Origin: CAWACP01 sp963780655
GTDB lineage: Bacteria > Acidobacteriota > Terriglobia > Bryobacterales > Bryobacteraceae
Reading direction: 5' to 3'
Length of the DNA stretch: 64,000 nt
Assembly: GCA_963780655.1 (NCBI GenBank)
Contig: CAWACP010000004.1
Location: forward strand, 744,001-808,000
Numbering within the stretch: position 1 is the stretch's first letter; each line of letters opens with the position of its first letter. The notes below the pieces were generated by a model that did not search any database, was not told where the DNA came from, and was given only the letters and a program-made list of their open reading frames with translations. Below are positions 1 through 8,344 of the stretch, in pieces. The translations under genes were made by a program, and so were the position numbers.

Positions 1-1
1 G

Positions 2-595
2 CACTTCGCTGCTTTTGCACTCTGCGGCCTGGTGCCGTTCAACTTCTTTACGCTTGCCTGGAGCTCGGCAACTACCTCCCTTCTGGATAATGCGAATCTG
101 GTCAAACGCGTCACCGTACCGCGCGAGGTGATCCCCATATCCGTTGTGCTGGCCAACTGCGTCCATCTGGTCATTCAGATTGCGCTCCTGGTCACGATTA
201 CGCTTGCCTCCGGCCTGGCTCCCAGCATCCACTGGTTCTGGCTGCCGTACGTGTGGGCGTGCGAGATCGTTTTTGTATGCGGGCTCGGGCTGATTTTCTC
301 TGCGCTGAACGTGTATGTGCGCGACACGCGCTACGTCGTGGAATCGTGCAACACGGTGCTGTTCTGGCTGGTGCCCATCATCTATCCGTTCTCGATGATT
401 CCCATGAAGTTCCGCGATTTGTACCAGTTGAATCCGATCGCCGCGCTGGTGTTCTCTGTCCGTAACATCCTGCTTGAGGGCGTAAGGCCGGCCAATTCTC
501 TGTTGTTGAAATTGTCGCTGAGTTCGCTGGCCATGTTCCTCATCGGCCTGCTGGTGTTCCGGGCGCTGCGGAAAGGATTGTACGACCACCTGTGA
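2..595 (+). CDS. ABC-2 type polysaccharide export permease (5' end missing)
   Basis: Membrane permease of a Wzm/TagG-type ABC exporter for polysaccharide or lipid-linked glycans. The frame is open to the left edge of the window, so the N-terminus is missing; the GTG at 32 is internal. About five hydrophobic segments are visible, with the family-typical stretch around VKRVTVPREVIP (cytoplasmic, before the next membrane span) and a C-terminal helix ending near RALRKGLYDHL. The stop codon TGA at 593-595 shares its A with the ATG of the following ATPase gene, so the two subunits are probably translationally coupled and form one transporter. The transported polymer cannot be told from this window. 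Confidence 0.85.
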   Translation, partial: HFAAFALCGLVPFNFFTLAWSSATTSLLDNANLVKRVTVPREVIPISVVLANCVHLVIQIALLVTITLASGLAPSIHWFWLPYVWACEIVFVCGLGLIFSALNVYVRDTRYVVESCNTVLFWLVPIIYPFSMIPMKFRDLYQLNPIAALVFSVRNILLEGVRPANSLLLKLSLSSLAMFLIGLLVFRALRKGLYDHL

Positions 596-1341
596 TGGAC
601 CAGTTGCCGGCTATCGAACTGCGGAACGTAACCAAGACCTTCGCGCGGCGTAAGTCGCGCGCGCTGCTGCGACACCACGTTTCGAACTGGTTCCGCTCGG
701 GCCACGGCGCCCGCTTCACGGCCCTTCGCAATGTCAGTTTCCGGCTCGATCCGGGCGAGAGCGTGGCTATCGTGGGCGCGAATGGAGCGGGCAAAAGCAC
801 CTTGCTCAGCCTGGTGGCCGGCCTCAGCTCGCCCGATAGCGGTGAGATTACCGTGCGCGGGCGGATCGGCGCTCTGCTCGAGCTCGGCTCGGGATTCCAT
901 CCTGATCTGACCGGGGCCGAGAACATCGAGGTGAACGCGGCGCTGCTCGGTTTCTCGCGTGCGCGCGCGAGGGAACTCTTTCCGAAGATCGTCGAGTTCT
1001 CGGAGATCGGGCAGTTCATCGACGAGCCGCTCAGAACGTATTCGAGCGGCATGGTCGTTCGCCTGGCGTTTTCCGTGGTCGTCAATATGGACCCGGACAT
1101 CCTCATCACCGACGAGGTTCTTGCCGTTGGCGATCACGCGTTCCAGAAGAAGTGCTTCGAAAAAATCCGCGAGTTCCACCGGGCCGGCAAGACCCTGCTT
1201 TTCGTGTCCCACGCCGCGGCCATGCTGCATGAAGTGTGCAGCCGCGCGATCTGGCTGGATGGCGGCGATCTGATGATGGACGGTCCGCTCGATGATGTTC
1301 TGCCGGCATATCACGGACGCGCTGCTCACGCGCAGATGTAG
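595..1341 (+). CDS. ABC transporter ATP-binding protein, polysaccharide export (Wzt/TagH-like)
   Basis: ATPase partner of the permease just upstream. Walker A GANGAGKST lies at about residues 61-69, a non-canonical signature YSSGM at 149-153 and Walker B DILITDE at 168-174. The YSSGM signature and the DEVLAVGD sequence are typical of O-antigen/teichoic acid export ATPases (family knowledge). At 248 aa it has only the nucleotide-binding domain and lacks the C-terminal carbohydrate-binding domain of the longer Wzt proteins. An in-frame GTG at 592 precedes the ATG; I prefer the ATG at 595 because it gives the TGATG overlap with the upstream stop codon. Confidence 0.9.
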   Translation: MDQLPAIELRNVTKTFARRKSRALLRHHVSNWFRSGHGARFTALRNVSFRLDPGESVAIVGANGAGKSTLLSLVAGLSSPDSGEITVRGRIGALLELGSGFHPDLTGAENIEVNAALLGFSRARARELFPKIVEFSEIGQFIDEPLRTYSSGMVVRLAFSVVVNMDPDILITDEVLAVGDHAFQKKCFEKIREFHRAGKTLLFVSHAAAMLHEVCSRAIWLDGGDLMMDGPLDDVLPAYHGRAAHAQM

Positions 1342-1377
1342 TTGTCGGGCAGGCTCTCAGGCTGCGGAGCCGCAACA

Positions 1378-1439
1378 AACCGCTCCCTCACGGTCGCGGC
1401 TCGCCAGCGTTTCCGAGCCGCGACCGCGAGGGAGCGGTT
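1378..1439. repeat. Long near-perfect palindrome (REP-like, possible bidirectional terminator)
   Basis: Arms 1378-1403 and 1414-1439 are 26 nt each and pair with a single non-Watson-Crick position (G-U), around a 10-nt loop. It sits between two convergent genes (ABC ATPase ending at 1341, tadA ending at 1461), where it could stop transcription from both sides, although no T-run follows. The sequence core (CCGCTCCCTCACGG) looks like the dispersed intergenic palindromes of Solibacter-type genomes; that link is from memory. Confidence 0.8.
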
Positions 1440-1460
1440 GCATGGCGCTGGTAATCCTTT

Positions 1461-1904
1461 CTAACGTCGCGACTGGAAGAACTCCTGCAGCAAAGCCGTA
1501 CACTCGGCCGCCAGAACGCCTTCCACCACTTCCACGCGATGGTTGAGCAATTCGGAATCGGCTATGCGGAACTTACTGCGGACCCCGCCGAAGCGGAGAT
1601 CTCGCGCGCCGAACACCAGACGTTTCACGCGCCCATTCACCAAAGCCCCCGCGCACATCGGACACGGCTCGAGGGTGACATAGAGCGTCACCCCCTCCAG
1701 CCGGTAATTGCCCGCTGTACGAGCGGCTGCGCGAATGGCCAGCATTTCCGCGTGGGCCGTGGGATCGTTGGCGGCGATCGGACTGTTTGCCCCGCGCCCC
1801 ACGATGCGGCCGCCGGCCACCGCAACCGCGCCCACCGGGACCTCTCCGGCGTCAGCCGCCTCGCGGGCCAGCTCCAGCGCGGCTTTCATGAATACGTCAT
1901 CCAT
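1461..1904 (-). CDS. tadA: tRNA-specific adenosine deaminase TadA
   Basis: Zinc-dependent deaminase that converts adenosine-34 to inosine in tRNA-Arg(ACG). The cytidine-deaminase-fold zinc site is intact: His51 and catalytic Glu53 in TAHAEM, and Cys81 and Cys84 in PCPMCAG. The frame is open back to 1970, but the ATG at 1904 (reading MDDVFMKAAL) gives the usual TadA N-terminus and a normal length of 147 aa, with an AAGGT-type ribosome site just upstream. Single gene, convergent with the ABC ATPase across the palindrome. Confidence 0.93.
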   Translation of the reverse strand: MDDVFMKAALELAREAADAGEVPVGAVAVAGGRIVGRGANSPIAANDPTAHAEMLAIRAAARTAGNYRLEGVTLYVTLEPCPMCAGALVNGRVKRLVFGARDLRFGGVRSKFRIADSELLNHRVEVVEGVLAAECTALLQEFFQSRR

Positions 1905-2020
1905 TAAGACCTTGTCGGCGCTCACCGATTCTTCCCTGCCGTTTGCCGATACGCCGTGTGACGCACCCATGCCGGCTTCGTAAACTAGAATAAGCAGGAT
2001 AACGGAGACCGGCGTTAGTA

Positions 2021-3187
2021 ATGTTCCGATACGTGTCCCTCATCGTCAAAAGCGGTCTGCGCAACCGGCGCAGAAGCGCTCTCACCATCGCCAGCATCGC
2101 CATGTCGTTGTGCCTGCTCGGCGTGCTGATGGCAATGTACCGGGTGCTCTTCCTCTCAAACGACCCCAGTCCGGCGCAGGCTCTTCGTCTGGTGACGCAC
2201 CATAAAGTATCCATCACCCAGCCGCTGCCCGCCGCTTTCGGCGACCGCATCCGGCAGACGCCCGGCGTGAAGGACGCGATGATCTGGCAATGGTTCGGCG
2301 GCGTTTATAAGGACGCGCGCGATCCGAAGAATTTCTTTGCGCGGTTCGCCATCGAGCCGCAGCGGCTGTTCCGCATCCGCTCGGAGATGCAGCTTCCGGA
2401 AGATCAGAAGCAGGCCTTCATGCACCTGCGGACCGGATGCATCGCGGCGCGTGAACTGGCGCAGAAGCTGAACTGGAAACTGGGCGACCGGATCACCGTT
2501 GTCGGCGATATTTTCCCGGTGACGCTGGAACTCACGCTGGTGGGAATCTATGACGACCCCGAGGACACCGGCAGCATGTATTTCGATAACGAGTATCTGC
2601 GTCAGAGCATGCTGAACAGCGGCCGCGAAGATCAGGTGGGCGCGTTTTCCGTGCAGGCGGAGACTCCGGGTGATGTGCCGCGCGTCGCGAAAGCCATCGA
2701 CGATATGTTCGCGGAATCGCCCTATCCGACGAAAACCGAATCCGAGAAGGGCTTCCAGCTCAGCTTCATCTCGTTCCTCGGGAATCTCCGGCTGTTCCTC
2801 GCGGCCATCTGCGGCGCGGTCACCTTCACCATTCTGCTGGTTTCGGCAAACACCATCTCTATGTCGGTGCGCGAGCGCGTGCGCGAAGTGGGCATTCTGA
2901 AGACGCTGGGCTTCACGCGCGGCAATATTCTGAACATCGTCATTGGCGAGGCTGTGTTCATCGCTTTCACGGGCGGAGTGGTCGGGTCGCTGATGGCGGC
3001 CGCGCTGTGCGGCGCCGTGCGCAATTTTCCGTACACGGCGATGTTCTTTCAGAATCTGACGTTCTCGCCTTCGGTGGCGGCGGCGTCGCTTGCGGTGGCG
3101 CTCTTCATCGGGCTGGTCAGTTCGTTCGTTCCGGCATGGGGCGCGGCGCGAACGTCCATCCTCGATTCGCTGCGCTACGCGGGATAG
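2021..3187 (+). CDS. ABC transporter permease, FtsX/MacB type (first of pair)
   Basis: Inner-membrane permease of an MacB/LolC-like ABC system, 388 aa. It has one N-terminal membrane helix (about residues 22-45), a large extracytoplasmic domain (about 50-260), and three C-terminal helices with the FtsX motif SVRERVREVGILKTLG. This layout belongs to mechanotransmission transporters that drive periplasmic substrates rather than passing them through the membrane (family knowledge). It is the first gene of a tight four-gene operon (second permease, adaptor, ATPase; gaps 9, 3 and 7 nt). ATG at 2021. Confidence 0.9.
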   Translation: MFRYVSLIVKSGLRNRRRSALTIASIAMSLCLLGVLMAMYRVLFLSNDPSPAQALRLVTHHKVSITQPLPAAFGDRIRQTPGVKDAMIWQWFGGVYKDARDPKNFFARFAIEPQRLFRIRSEMQLPEDQKQAFMHLRTGCIAARELAQKLNWKLGDRITVVGDIFPVTLELTLVGIYDDPEDTGSMYFDNEYLRQSMLNSGREDQVGAFSVQAETPGDVPRVAKAIDDMFAESPYPTKTESEKGFQLSFISFLGNLRLFLAAICGAVTFTILLVSANTISMSVRERVREVGILKTLGFTRGNILNIVIGEAVFIAFTGGVVGSLMAAALCGAVRNFPYTAMFFQNLTFSPSVAAASLAVALFIGLVSSFVPAWGAARTSILDSLRYAG

Positions 3188-3196
3188 GAAACGGCA

Positions 3197-4360
3197 ATGG
3201 CAATTCCCATCGCATATAACCTCCGCAACCTGATGGTCCGGCGCACCACCACGGTGATGACGGCTCTGGGCATCGGCCTCACGGTCGCCGTGTTGCTCGC
3301 TGTCCTGGCTCTGGTGAGCGGACTGCGCACGGCATTCACCACCAGTGCCAATCCGCTGAACGTCCTGGTGCTCCGCAAAGGCGGCACGGCGGAATTGAAC
3401 AGCGCCGTTACGCGCGCCGTCTACCAGGATCTGAAAGCCAAGCCCGGCATCGCGCGCACGCCCTCGGGCGAGCCGCTCGCTTCTCTGGAGATCGTCACGG
3501 TCATCAATCTGCCCAGCGTGGATAATCCGAACGGCATAAATGTCACCCTGCGCGGTCTGAGCCAGACGGGCGTGGGTATGCGCGATCTGAAGATATCGGA
3601 AGGCCGATGGTTCCGGCCCGGCCAGCGCGAAATCGTTGTGGGGAAATCGGTGGCCAGCCGTCATCCGGACGCGGCGCCGGGACGCCGGTTGCGATTCGGC
3701 AAAGGCTACTGGACCGTTGTGGGCGTGATGGATGGCGGCCATTCCGCGGTAAACAGCGAGATCTGGGGCGACCTCGAACAGGTCAGCTCCGATTTCAACC
3801 GCCAGGACGGCCTCAGCTCGATACTGGTGCAGGCAACGGACAGATCGGCGATGCAGCCGCTTATCAACTCGCTGAACGACGACCAGCGCCTCAACGTAAA
3901 AGCCATCAGCGAGCAGGCCTATTATGATGCGCAGACGGTTTCCGGAATTCCTCTCCAGGCGCTCGGGATTTTCGTTTCCATCATCATGGCCGTCGGCAGC
4001 AGCTTCGCTGCCATGAACACCATGTACGCGGCGGTGTCGCGCCGGGCCACCGAGATCGGCACGCTGCGCGTGCTGGGCTTCTCGCGCGGCAGCATCCTGT
4101 TCAGCTTTTTCCTCGAATCGCTGTTGCTCTCCATTCTCGGCGGCCTGCTGGGATGCCTGCTGGTGCTGCCGCTCAACAATGTGGAAACGGGAATCGGAAA
4201 CTTCATCACGTTCAGCGAAATTGCGTTTAATTTCCGCGTTACGTTGCCGATTATGGCGGTGGGCGTAATTTTCGCGTTATTCATGGGAGCAGTGGGCGGC
4301 GTTTTTCCGGCCCGTACGGCCGCGAAGAAAGAGATCCTCACCGCGCTCCGGGAAACTTAG
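3197..4360 (+). CDS. ABC transporter permease, FtsX/MacB type (second of pair)
   Basis: Second permease of the operon, 387 aa, same topology as its neighbour: N-terminal helix, extracytoplasmic domain, three C-terminal helices, and the conserved SRRATEIGTLRVLGFSR segment before the second helix. The two genes are clearly paralogues and probably form a heterodimer with two copies of the ATPase at 5721. A ribosome site (AGGAAA) lies about 6 nt before the ATG at 3197. Confidence 0.9.
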   Translation: MAIPIAYNLRNLMVRRTTTVMTALGIGLTVAVLLAVLALVSGLRTAFTTSANPLNVLVLRKGGTAELNSAVTRAVYQDLKAKPGIARTPSGEPLASLEIVTVINLPSVDNPNGINVTLRGLSQTGVGMRDLKISEGRWFRPGQREIVVGKSVASRHPDAAPGRRLRFGKGYWTVVGVMDGGHSAVNSEIWGDLEQVSSDFNRQDGLSSILVQATDRSAMQPLINSLNDDQRLNVKAISEQAYYDAQTVSGIPLQALGIFVSIIMAVGSSFAAMNTMYAAVSRRATEIGTLRVLGFSRGSILFSFFLESLLLSILGGLLGCLLVLPLNNVETGIGNFITFSEIAFNFRVTLPIMAVGVIFALFMGAVGGVFPARTAAKKEILTALRET

Positions 4361-4363
4361 TCC

Positions 4364-5713
4364 ATGGAAGCAGAACTGAAAGATCTGAAAATCGACCGAT
4401 CCGAAAAACGGCGCGACGCCGGGGCCTCGCCGTGGGCCACGCGCTTCATCATCATCGGCTTTACGCTGTTCGCGCTGCTCAGCGCGGGCGCCTTCGCATG
4501 GTCGAAGCTGAACGCCGCCACGGAAGTGGCTACGGTCCGCGTGCATGCCGTGACGGCCGGCGGCGGTGCTTCGTCAGATCCGGTGATCCTGAACGCCACC
4601 GGCTATATCATCGCCCACCACACCATTGAGGTAGCCGCCAAAGTGGTGGGTAAGGTAGCGTGGATCGGCGTCGAGAAAGGCGATCACGTAAAGCAGGGCC
4701 AGGTGCTGGTGCGGCTGGAGAACGATGAATACCGTGCGAGGTTGCTGGAGTCGCAAGGCCAGTTGGACAATCTCAAGGCTCATCTGGCGGAGCTCGAAAA
4801 CGGCTCCCGGCCGGACGAGATTGCCAGAGCCAAAGCGGACGTAGAGCAAGCGAAGGCCGACCTCGCCAACTCCGACATTACGCTGAAACGCACGCGCGAC
4901 CTGGCCGCGCAGGGCGTGCTTTCAAAGCAGCAGCTCGATGACGCCCAGGCAAAGTACGACGGCAATGCGGCAAGGGTGGCGTCGCTGCAGCGCACGTACG
5001 ACCTGGCAAAGCTCGGCCCGCGGCGCGAGGAGATCGAAGCCGCGCGCGCCCAGGTGGCGCAGGCCCAGGGCACGCTCGACTATGCGAAAACGCAGCTCGA
5101 CGATACCGTCATCACTGCGCCGGTGAGCGGAACAATTCTCGATCGCAACGTGGAGAAGGGCGAATTCGTCACCACCGGTTTTGTCGGCGACAAGGGCGCG
5201 AAGGGCTACGTAGTCTCGTTGGCGGATCTGGACGATCTCGAGGTGGAACTGGATATCAACCAGAACGATTTCGCAAAGCTCGGTCCGCACACGCGCGCCA
5301 TCATCACCACCGATGCCTATCCGGATCGCAAATATCAGGGCTACATCTACGAGATCTCGCCCGAAGCGAACCGGCAGAAGGCTACGGTACAGGTGAAGGT
5401 GAAGGTATCCAGTCCGGATTCGTATCTCCGGCCGGAGATGAACGCGAGCGTGGCCTTCCTGGGCGATGAGAAGGCTGGTGCGGGCGGGGCGGCGCCGGCG
5501 AGCGCGATGGTGATCATACCGGCATCGGCGGTTCGGGACAATGCGGTGTTCATCGTCGAGGAAGGGAAGGCGGTACGGCGCACGGTCAGAGTCTCCGGCA
5601 CTACGGCGCAGGGCGTGCAGGTGGACAGCGGTCTCATCGGCGGCGAGGACCTGATCGTGAATCCACCCGCCGAGCTGAAAGACGGCCAGCGGGTGCGCCC
5701 GAAGCAGAGTTGA
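4364..5713 (+). CDS. Periplasmic adaptor subunit (HlyD/MacA-like membrane fusion protein)
   Basis: Adaptor of 449 aa for the ABC system around it. After a cytoplasmic tail of about 20 residues there is one membrane helix (about residues 27-45), a split lipoyl/barrel-sandwich domain (KVAWIGVEKGDHVKQGQVL and TVITAPVSGTILDRNVEKGE), a long alanine/glutamine-rich alpha-hairpin between the halves (about 135-245), then beta-barrel and membrane-proximal domains. No outer-membrane channel gene is in this operon, so either a TolC from elsewhere is used (for instance the one at 51737) or the system does not cross the outer membrane. Gap to the upstream permease is 3 nt. Confidence 0.88.
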   Translation: MEAELKDLKIDRSEKRRDAGASPWATRFIIIGFTLFALLSAGAFAWSKLNAATEVATVRVHAVTAGGGASSDPVILNATGYIIAHHTIEVAAKVVGKVAWIGVEKGDHVKQGQVLVRLENDEYRARLLESQGQLDNLKAHLAELENGSRPDEIARAKADVEQAKADLANSDITLKRTRDLAAQGVLSKQQLDDAQAKYDGNAARVASLQRTYDLAKLGPRREEIEAARAQVAQAQGTLDYAKTQLDDTVITAPVSGTILDRNVEKGEFVTTGFVGDKGAKGYVVSLADLDDLEVELDINQNDFAKLGPHTRAIITTDAYPDRKYQGYIYEISPEANRQKATVQVKVKVSSPDSYLRPEMNASVAFLGDEKAGAGGAAPASAMVIIPASAVRDNAVFIVEEGKAVRRTVRVSGTTAQGVQVDSGLIGGEDLIVNPPAELKDGQRVRPKQS

Positions 5714-5720
5714 GGAATCC

Positions 5721-6464
5721 ATGAGCGAAACAGTCATCCAGACACGGCAACTAACGAAAGAGTACATACGTGACGAGTTTCACGTGATAGCGCTTGAGGA
5801 TGCGGATCTCGACATCCACAAGGGCGAGTTCGTAGCGCTCATGGGCCCGTCGGGGTCGGGGAAATCGACGCTGCTGCACCTCATCGCGGCGATGGACCGG
5901 CCGAGCGGCGGCGACATCCGCGTGCTCGGCGAGGATCTGCGATCGCTCACGGACCGGCAGATCGCCCACTGGCGCAATGTGCACATCGGGTTTGTTTTCC
6001 AGTCGTTCAATCTGATTCCGGTGCTGAGCGCGCTGGAGAACGTCGAGTTGCCGCTCAAGCTCACCCGGCTGAAGAAGAAAGAACGCATCGAGCATGCGAC
6101 GACGGCTCTGAAGCTGGTAGGGCTGGGCGATCGCCTCAACCACCTGCCGAAGCAGCTCTCGGGCGGCCAGGAGCAACGCGTGGCGATCGCACGCGCCATC
6201 GTCACCGATCCGGATCTGATTCTGGCCGACGAGCCCACCGGCAACCTGGACGCCGCGTCGGCCATTGATGTGCTGACGCTACTCTCGAAGCTCAATAAGG
6301 ATTTCGGCAAGACCGTCGTCATGGTGACGCACGACCCGCACGCGGCCCGATTCGCATCCACCGTGCGGCACCTCGAGAAGGGCCGCTTGCTGCCGGAAGG
6401 CGAAGCGCCCGCAGACTGGACGCAAGCCACTCCCGCATCGGCGGCGGGCAGCGCCGCTACTTAG
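5721..6464 (+). CDS. ABC transporter ATP-binding protein, LolD/MacB type
   Basis: ATPase of the four-gene operon, 247 aa. Walker A GPSGSGKST, Q-loop in FVFQSFNLIPVLSALENVELPL, signature LSGGQEQRVAIARAI and Walker B LILADEPTGNLD are all present; the DEPTGNLD form is diagnostic of the MacB/LolD/FtsE branch (family knowledge). The signature has LSGGQEQR where LSGGQQQR is usual, a mild variation. A GAGG ribosome site precedes the ATG at 5721. The C-terminal 20 residues are low-complexity (Ala/Ser/Thr). Confidence 0.92.
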   Translation: MSETVIQTRQLTKEYIRDEFHVIALEDADLDIHKGEFVALMGPSGSGKSTLLHLIAAMDRPSGGDIRVLGEDLRSLTDRQIAHWRNVHIGFVFQSFNLIPVLSALENVELPLKLTRLKKKERIEHATTALKLVGLGDRLNHLPKQLSGGQEQRVAIARAIVTDPDLILADEPTGNLDAASAIDVLTLLSKLNKDFGKTVVMVTHDPHAARFASTVRHLEKGRLLPEGEAPADWTQATPASAAGSAAT

Positions 6465-6510
6465 AAAGCGAAAACCAAGCCTCTTTTTGCTGACGCCCGA
6501 TTTGGTTTCG

Positions 6511-8154
6511 TCAGCGCGAGGGTATAACGACCGTGGCGTTGTGCGCGGCGAGCAGTTGCCACCGGCTATCGGTTACAACAATGCGAATCCGGTACGTGCC
6601 CTCCGTCACGTCGAAGCTGGTCTTTACATCGACGGCCGGGCTCCCCACTTGAAACGTGTTCTCGTGAGCGGCGACGAAGTTCTCGTTGGCATCAAACATG
6701 GCCGCAATCACGCTCAATGCGCCGCGATCCTCCGGTTTCCGGAGGTGAGTCACCACGGACAGCTTTGACCCAGTCAGGTCCGCGCGGACGTCGATCGGTA
6801 ATGTCCGAACCTCCTCGCGCGAGAAGACGGCATCCTCGGCTGCCTTTCTGACCGTTTCGGCGGCGGTGGCTTCCGGTAGGGGCGCAAAGAAGCCTCGCCT
6901 CGCCTGGACCTTCACTTTTTCCGGGGCGGTCACCTGAACTTTCAACTTGTGAAAACGGCCATCCGCCTTCAGATCATTGGGATAGAACCCCAGCACATAA
7001 GTGCAGTCCGGCGCCGCGGCCAACTCCCGAATCGCTCCATCGAAATCGTTGCTGTTCTCGATGAACCGGCCGCCCGTGCCGGAGGCCAGATCGGCAATCA
7101 CCTCCGCGCTGGTTTCGGCCTCGGCCCGTCGCGATTGATAGCGCGCCTCTTGCATCCTCCGCAGGATCTCCAGTCTGCCAAGCATCTGCGGCTTATCTGT
7201 GATTTCGCCTGCGGGATTGATGTCGAATAGCCCACGAGCATCGAGTGCACTGATCACAACGTTCGATCGCAGTGCCATTGCGATCACGCTGGCTTCATCT
7301 GGATAGTGTTCGCTGAGGAGGTGAAATCCGGGCGACACGAGGACGACAGCCCGATCGCCGTTCAGCTTCGACATATACTCGACGAGATTCCGCAGGACCC
7401 GAAGCGAGGCGCGTGACTCAAACCGGCCCGAGGTTAACTCGTCCCGCGCCGCCTGGATTGCGAGACTTCCCGCTTCCCTCTCCCCCACGGAGGGGAAACA
7501 GACCATCACCTCATAAGTGATCGCATCCAAAGCTGGCCCGTGGTTCCAATAGCCCTCGCGATCCGCCCGGTCGGCTTCGTAGAACGAAATGTCGGGACAT
7601 CTCGTTGCTCCACCGCCTCTGGCGACGGTTCGCGGCTGGATCTTCTGCAGCACCGCATCCAGCTTCGCGTGGCTGTTCGTGAAATCGAGCATCGTGTGCC
7701 CGGAGGTGGTGACAATCGCGGCGCGGTCCGCGGGCGCGAGCGAGTGGTCAATGTATCGTTGGAGAGCGGCGCGTACGTGCGCGATGTCCTCGAAACGAAG
7801 GTGGACGTCGTCGAAAACAAACGCGACGTAGCGCTGGGGCGTGCTCCGCGCCGTTGCGGTTTTCTCTGCCTGCGGCGCATCTGCTGCCGGAGCGCGGTGG
7901 GGGGAGACGCCCGCTGCCACCGAGCGCTCCGCTTTGACCACAGAGAAGGTCGCGATTTGCTGGGGCTTCTTGTTGTCGAAGAGCCGGAAATCTTCCTTGC
8001 GGAGGTCACTGAGGGCGCGGCCGTCGCGGTCGCGTACAACCACCGGCACTGCGACAAGCTCAACTTTTTCCTTAAAAGTGACGGAGGATTGCGCGCCAAT
8101 CAGCATCGCACCGAGGAACGCCGAACAGCGCAATGGAATAAGAATTCCTCTCAT
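6511..8154 (-). CDS. Secreted VWFA-related domain protein (acidobacterial TIGR03436 type)
   Basis: 547 aa, with an N-terminal signal peptide (hydrophobic segment about residues 5-20, cleavage near GAQS). A short N-terminal region resembling VPVVVRDRDGRALSDLRKEDF matches the acidobacterial VWFA-related family, followed by a von Willebrand A-like fold (RYVAFVFDDVHLRFED, then IVTTSGHTMLDFT). The metal-site motif DxSxS is degenerate (DDVHL), so metal binding is uncertain. The C-terminal third is a predicted beta-sandwich. Such genes are highly amplified in Acidobacteria; function unknown. Convergent with the ABC operon; a 7-bp inverted repeat (6489-6495/6509-6515) spans the junction. Confidence 0.85.
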   Translation of the reverse strand: MRGILIPLRCSAFLGAMLIGAQSSVTFKEKVELVAVPVVVRDRDGRALSDLRKEDFRLFDNKKPQQIATFSVVKAERSVAAGVSPHRAPAADAPQAEKTATARSTPQRYVAFVFDDVHLRFEDIAHVRAALQRYIDHSLAPADRAAIVTTSGHTMLDFTNSHAKLDAVLQKIQPRTVARGGGATRCPDISFYEADRADREGYWNHGPALDAITYEVMVCFPSVGEREAGSLAIQAARDELTSGRFESRASLRVLRNLVEYMSKLNGDRAVVLVSPGFHLLSEHYPDEASVIAMALRSNVVISALDARGLFDINPAGEITDKPQMLGRLEILRRMQEARYQSRRAEAETSAEVIADLASGTGGRFIENSNDFDGAIRELAAAPDCTYVLGFYPNDLKADGRFHKLKVQVTAPEKVKVQARRGFFAPLPEATAAETVRKAAEDAVFSREEVRTLPIDVRADLTGSKLSVVTHLRKPEDRGALSVIAAMFDANENFVAAHENTFQVGSPAVDVKTSFDVTEGTYRIRIVVTDSRWQLLAAHNATVVIPSR

Positions 8155-8205
8155 TCCGCAAAGGCCATTTTGTCAACCATATTATTACCCTAAATAGGGC
8201 CCCCG

Positions 8206-8283
8206 TGGGGCAGGCCATCGGTTTGTGTGGCCTGCCATCCTGGGAATAAGCCTGGCAGAACACGAAGACGATGGTCTGCCCCA
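8206..8283. repeat. Nested GGGGCAGGCC-type palindromic repeat
   Basis: Outer arms 8206-8220 and 8269-8283 match as inverted repeats at 14 of 15 positions; an inner CTGCCA/TGGCAG pair is nested inside. It lies in the 190-bp divergent spacer between the VWFA-related gene and the sugar kinase. The same GGGGCAGGC/GCCTGCCCC theme recurs at 25289, 35518, 38571, 55196 and 58548. Confidence 0.65.
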
Positions 8284-8344
8284 CAGGGAACGTCCGCGGT
8301 TCACGCGATCTTCTGGTCCCGATTGTGAAACAATCTCCTGAGAC

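Noticed and set aside
382..1329. Long open frame on the minus strand across the ABC permease and ATPase genes
   Set aside because: Antisense shadow of two clearly recognised genes; high GC keeps the opposite strand open and the product has no recognisable domain.
2156..3742. 528-codon minus-strand open frame across the two FtsX-type permeases
   Set aside because: Composition is Arg/His/Glu-rich antisense noise; the plus-strand permeases are unambiguous.
6489..6515. Inverted repeat GCTGACG/CGTCAGC as a terminator
   Set aside because: No T-run follows on either strand, and the right arm overlaps the end of the VWFA-related gene, so termination is not supported.
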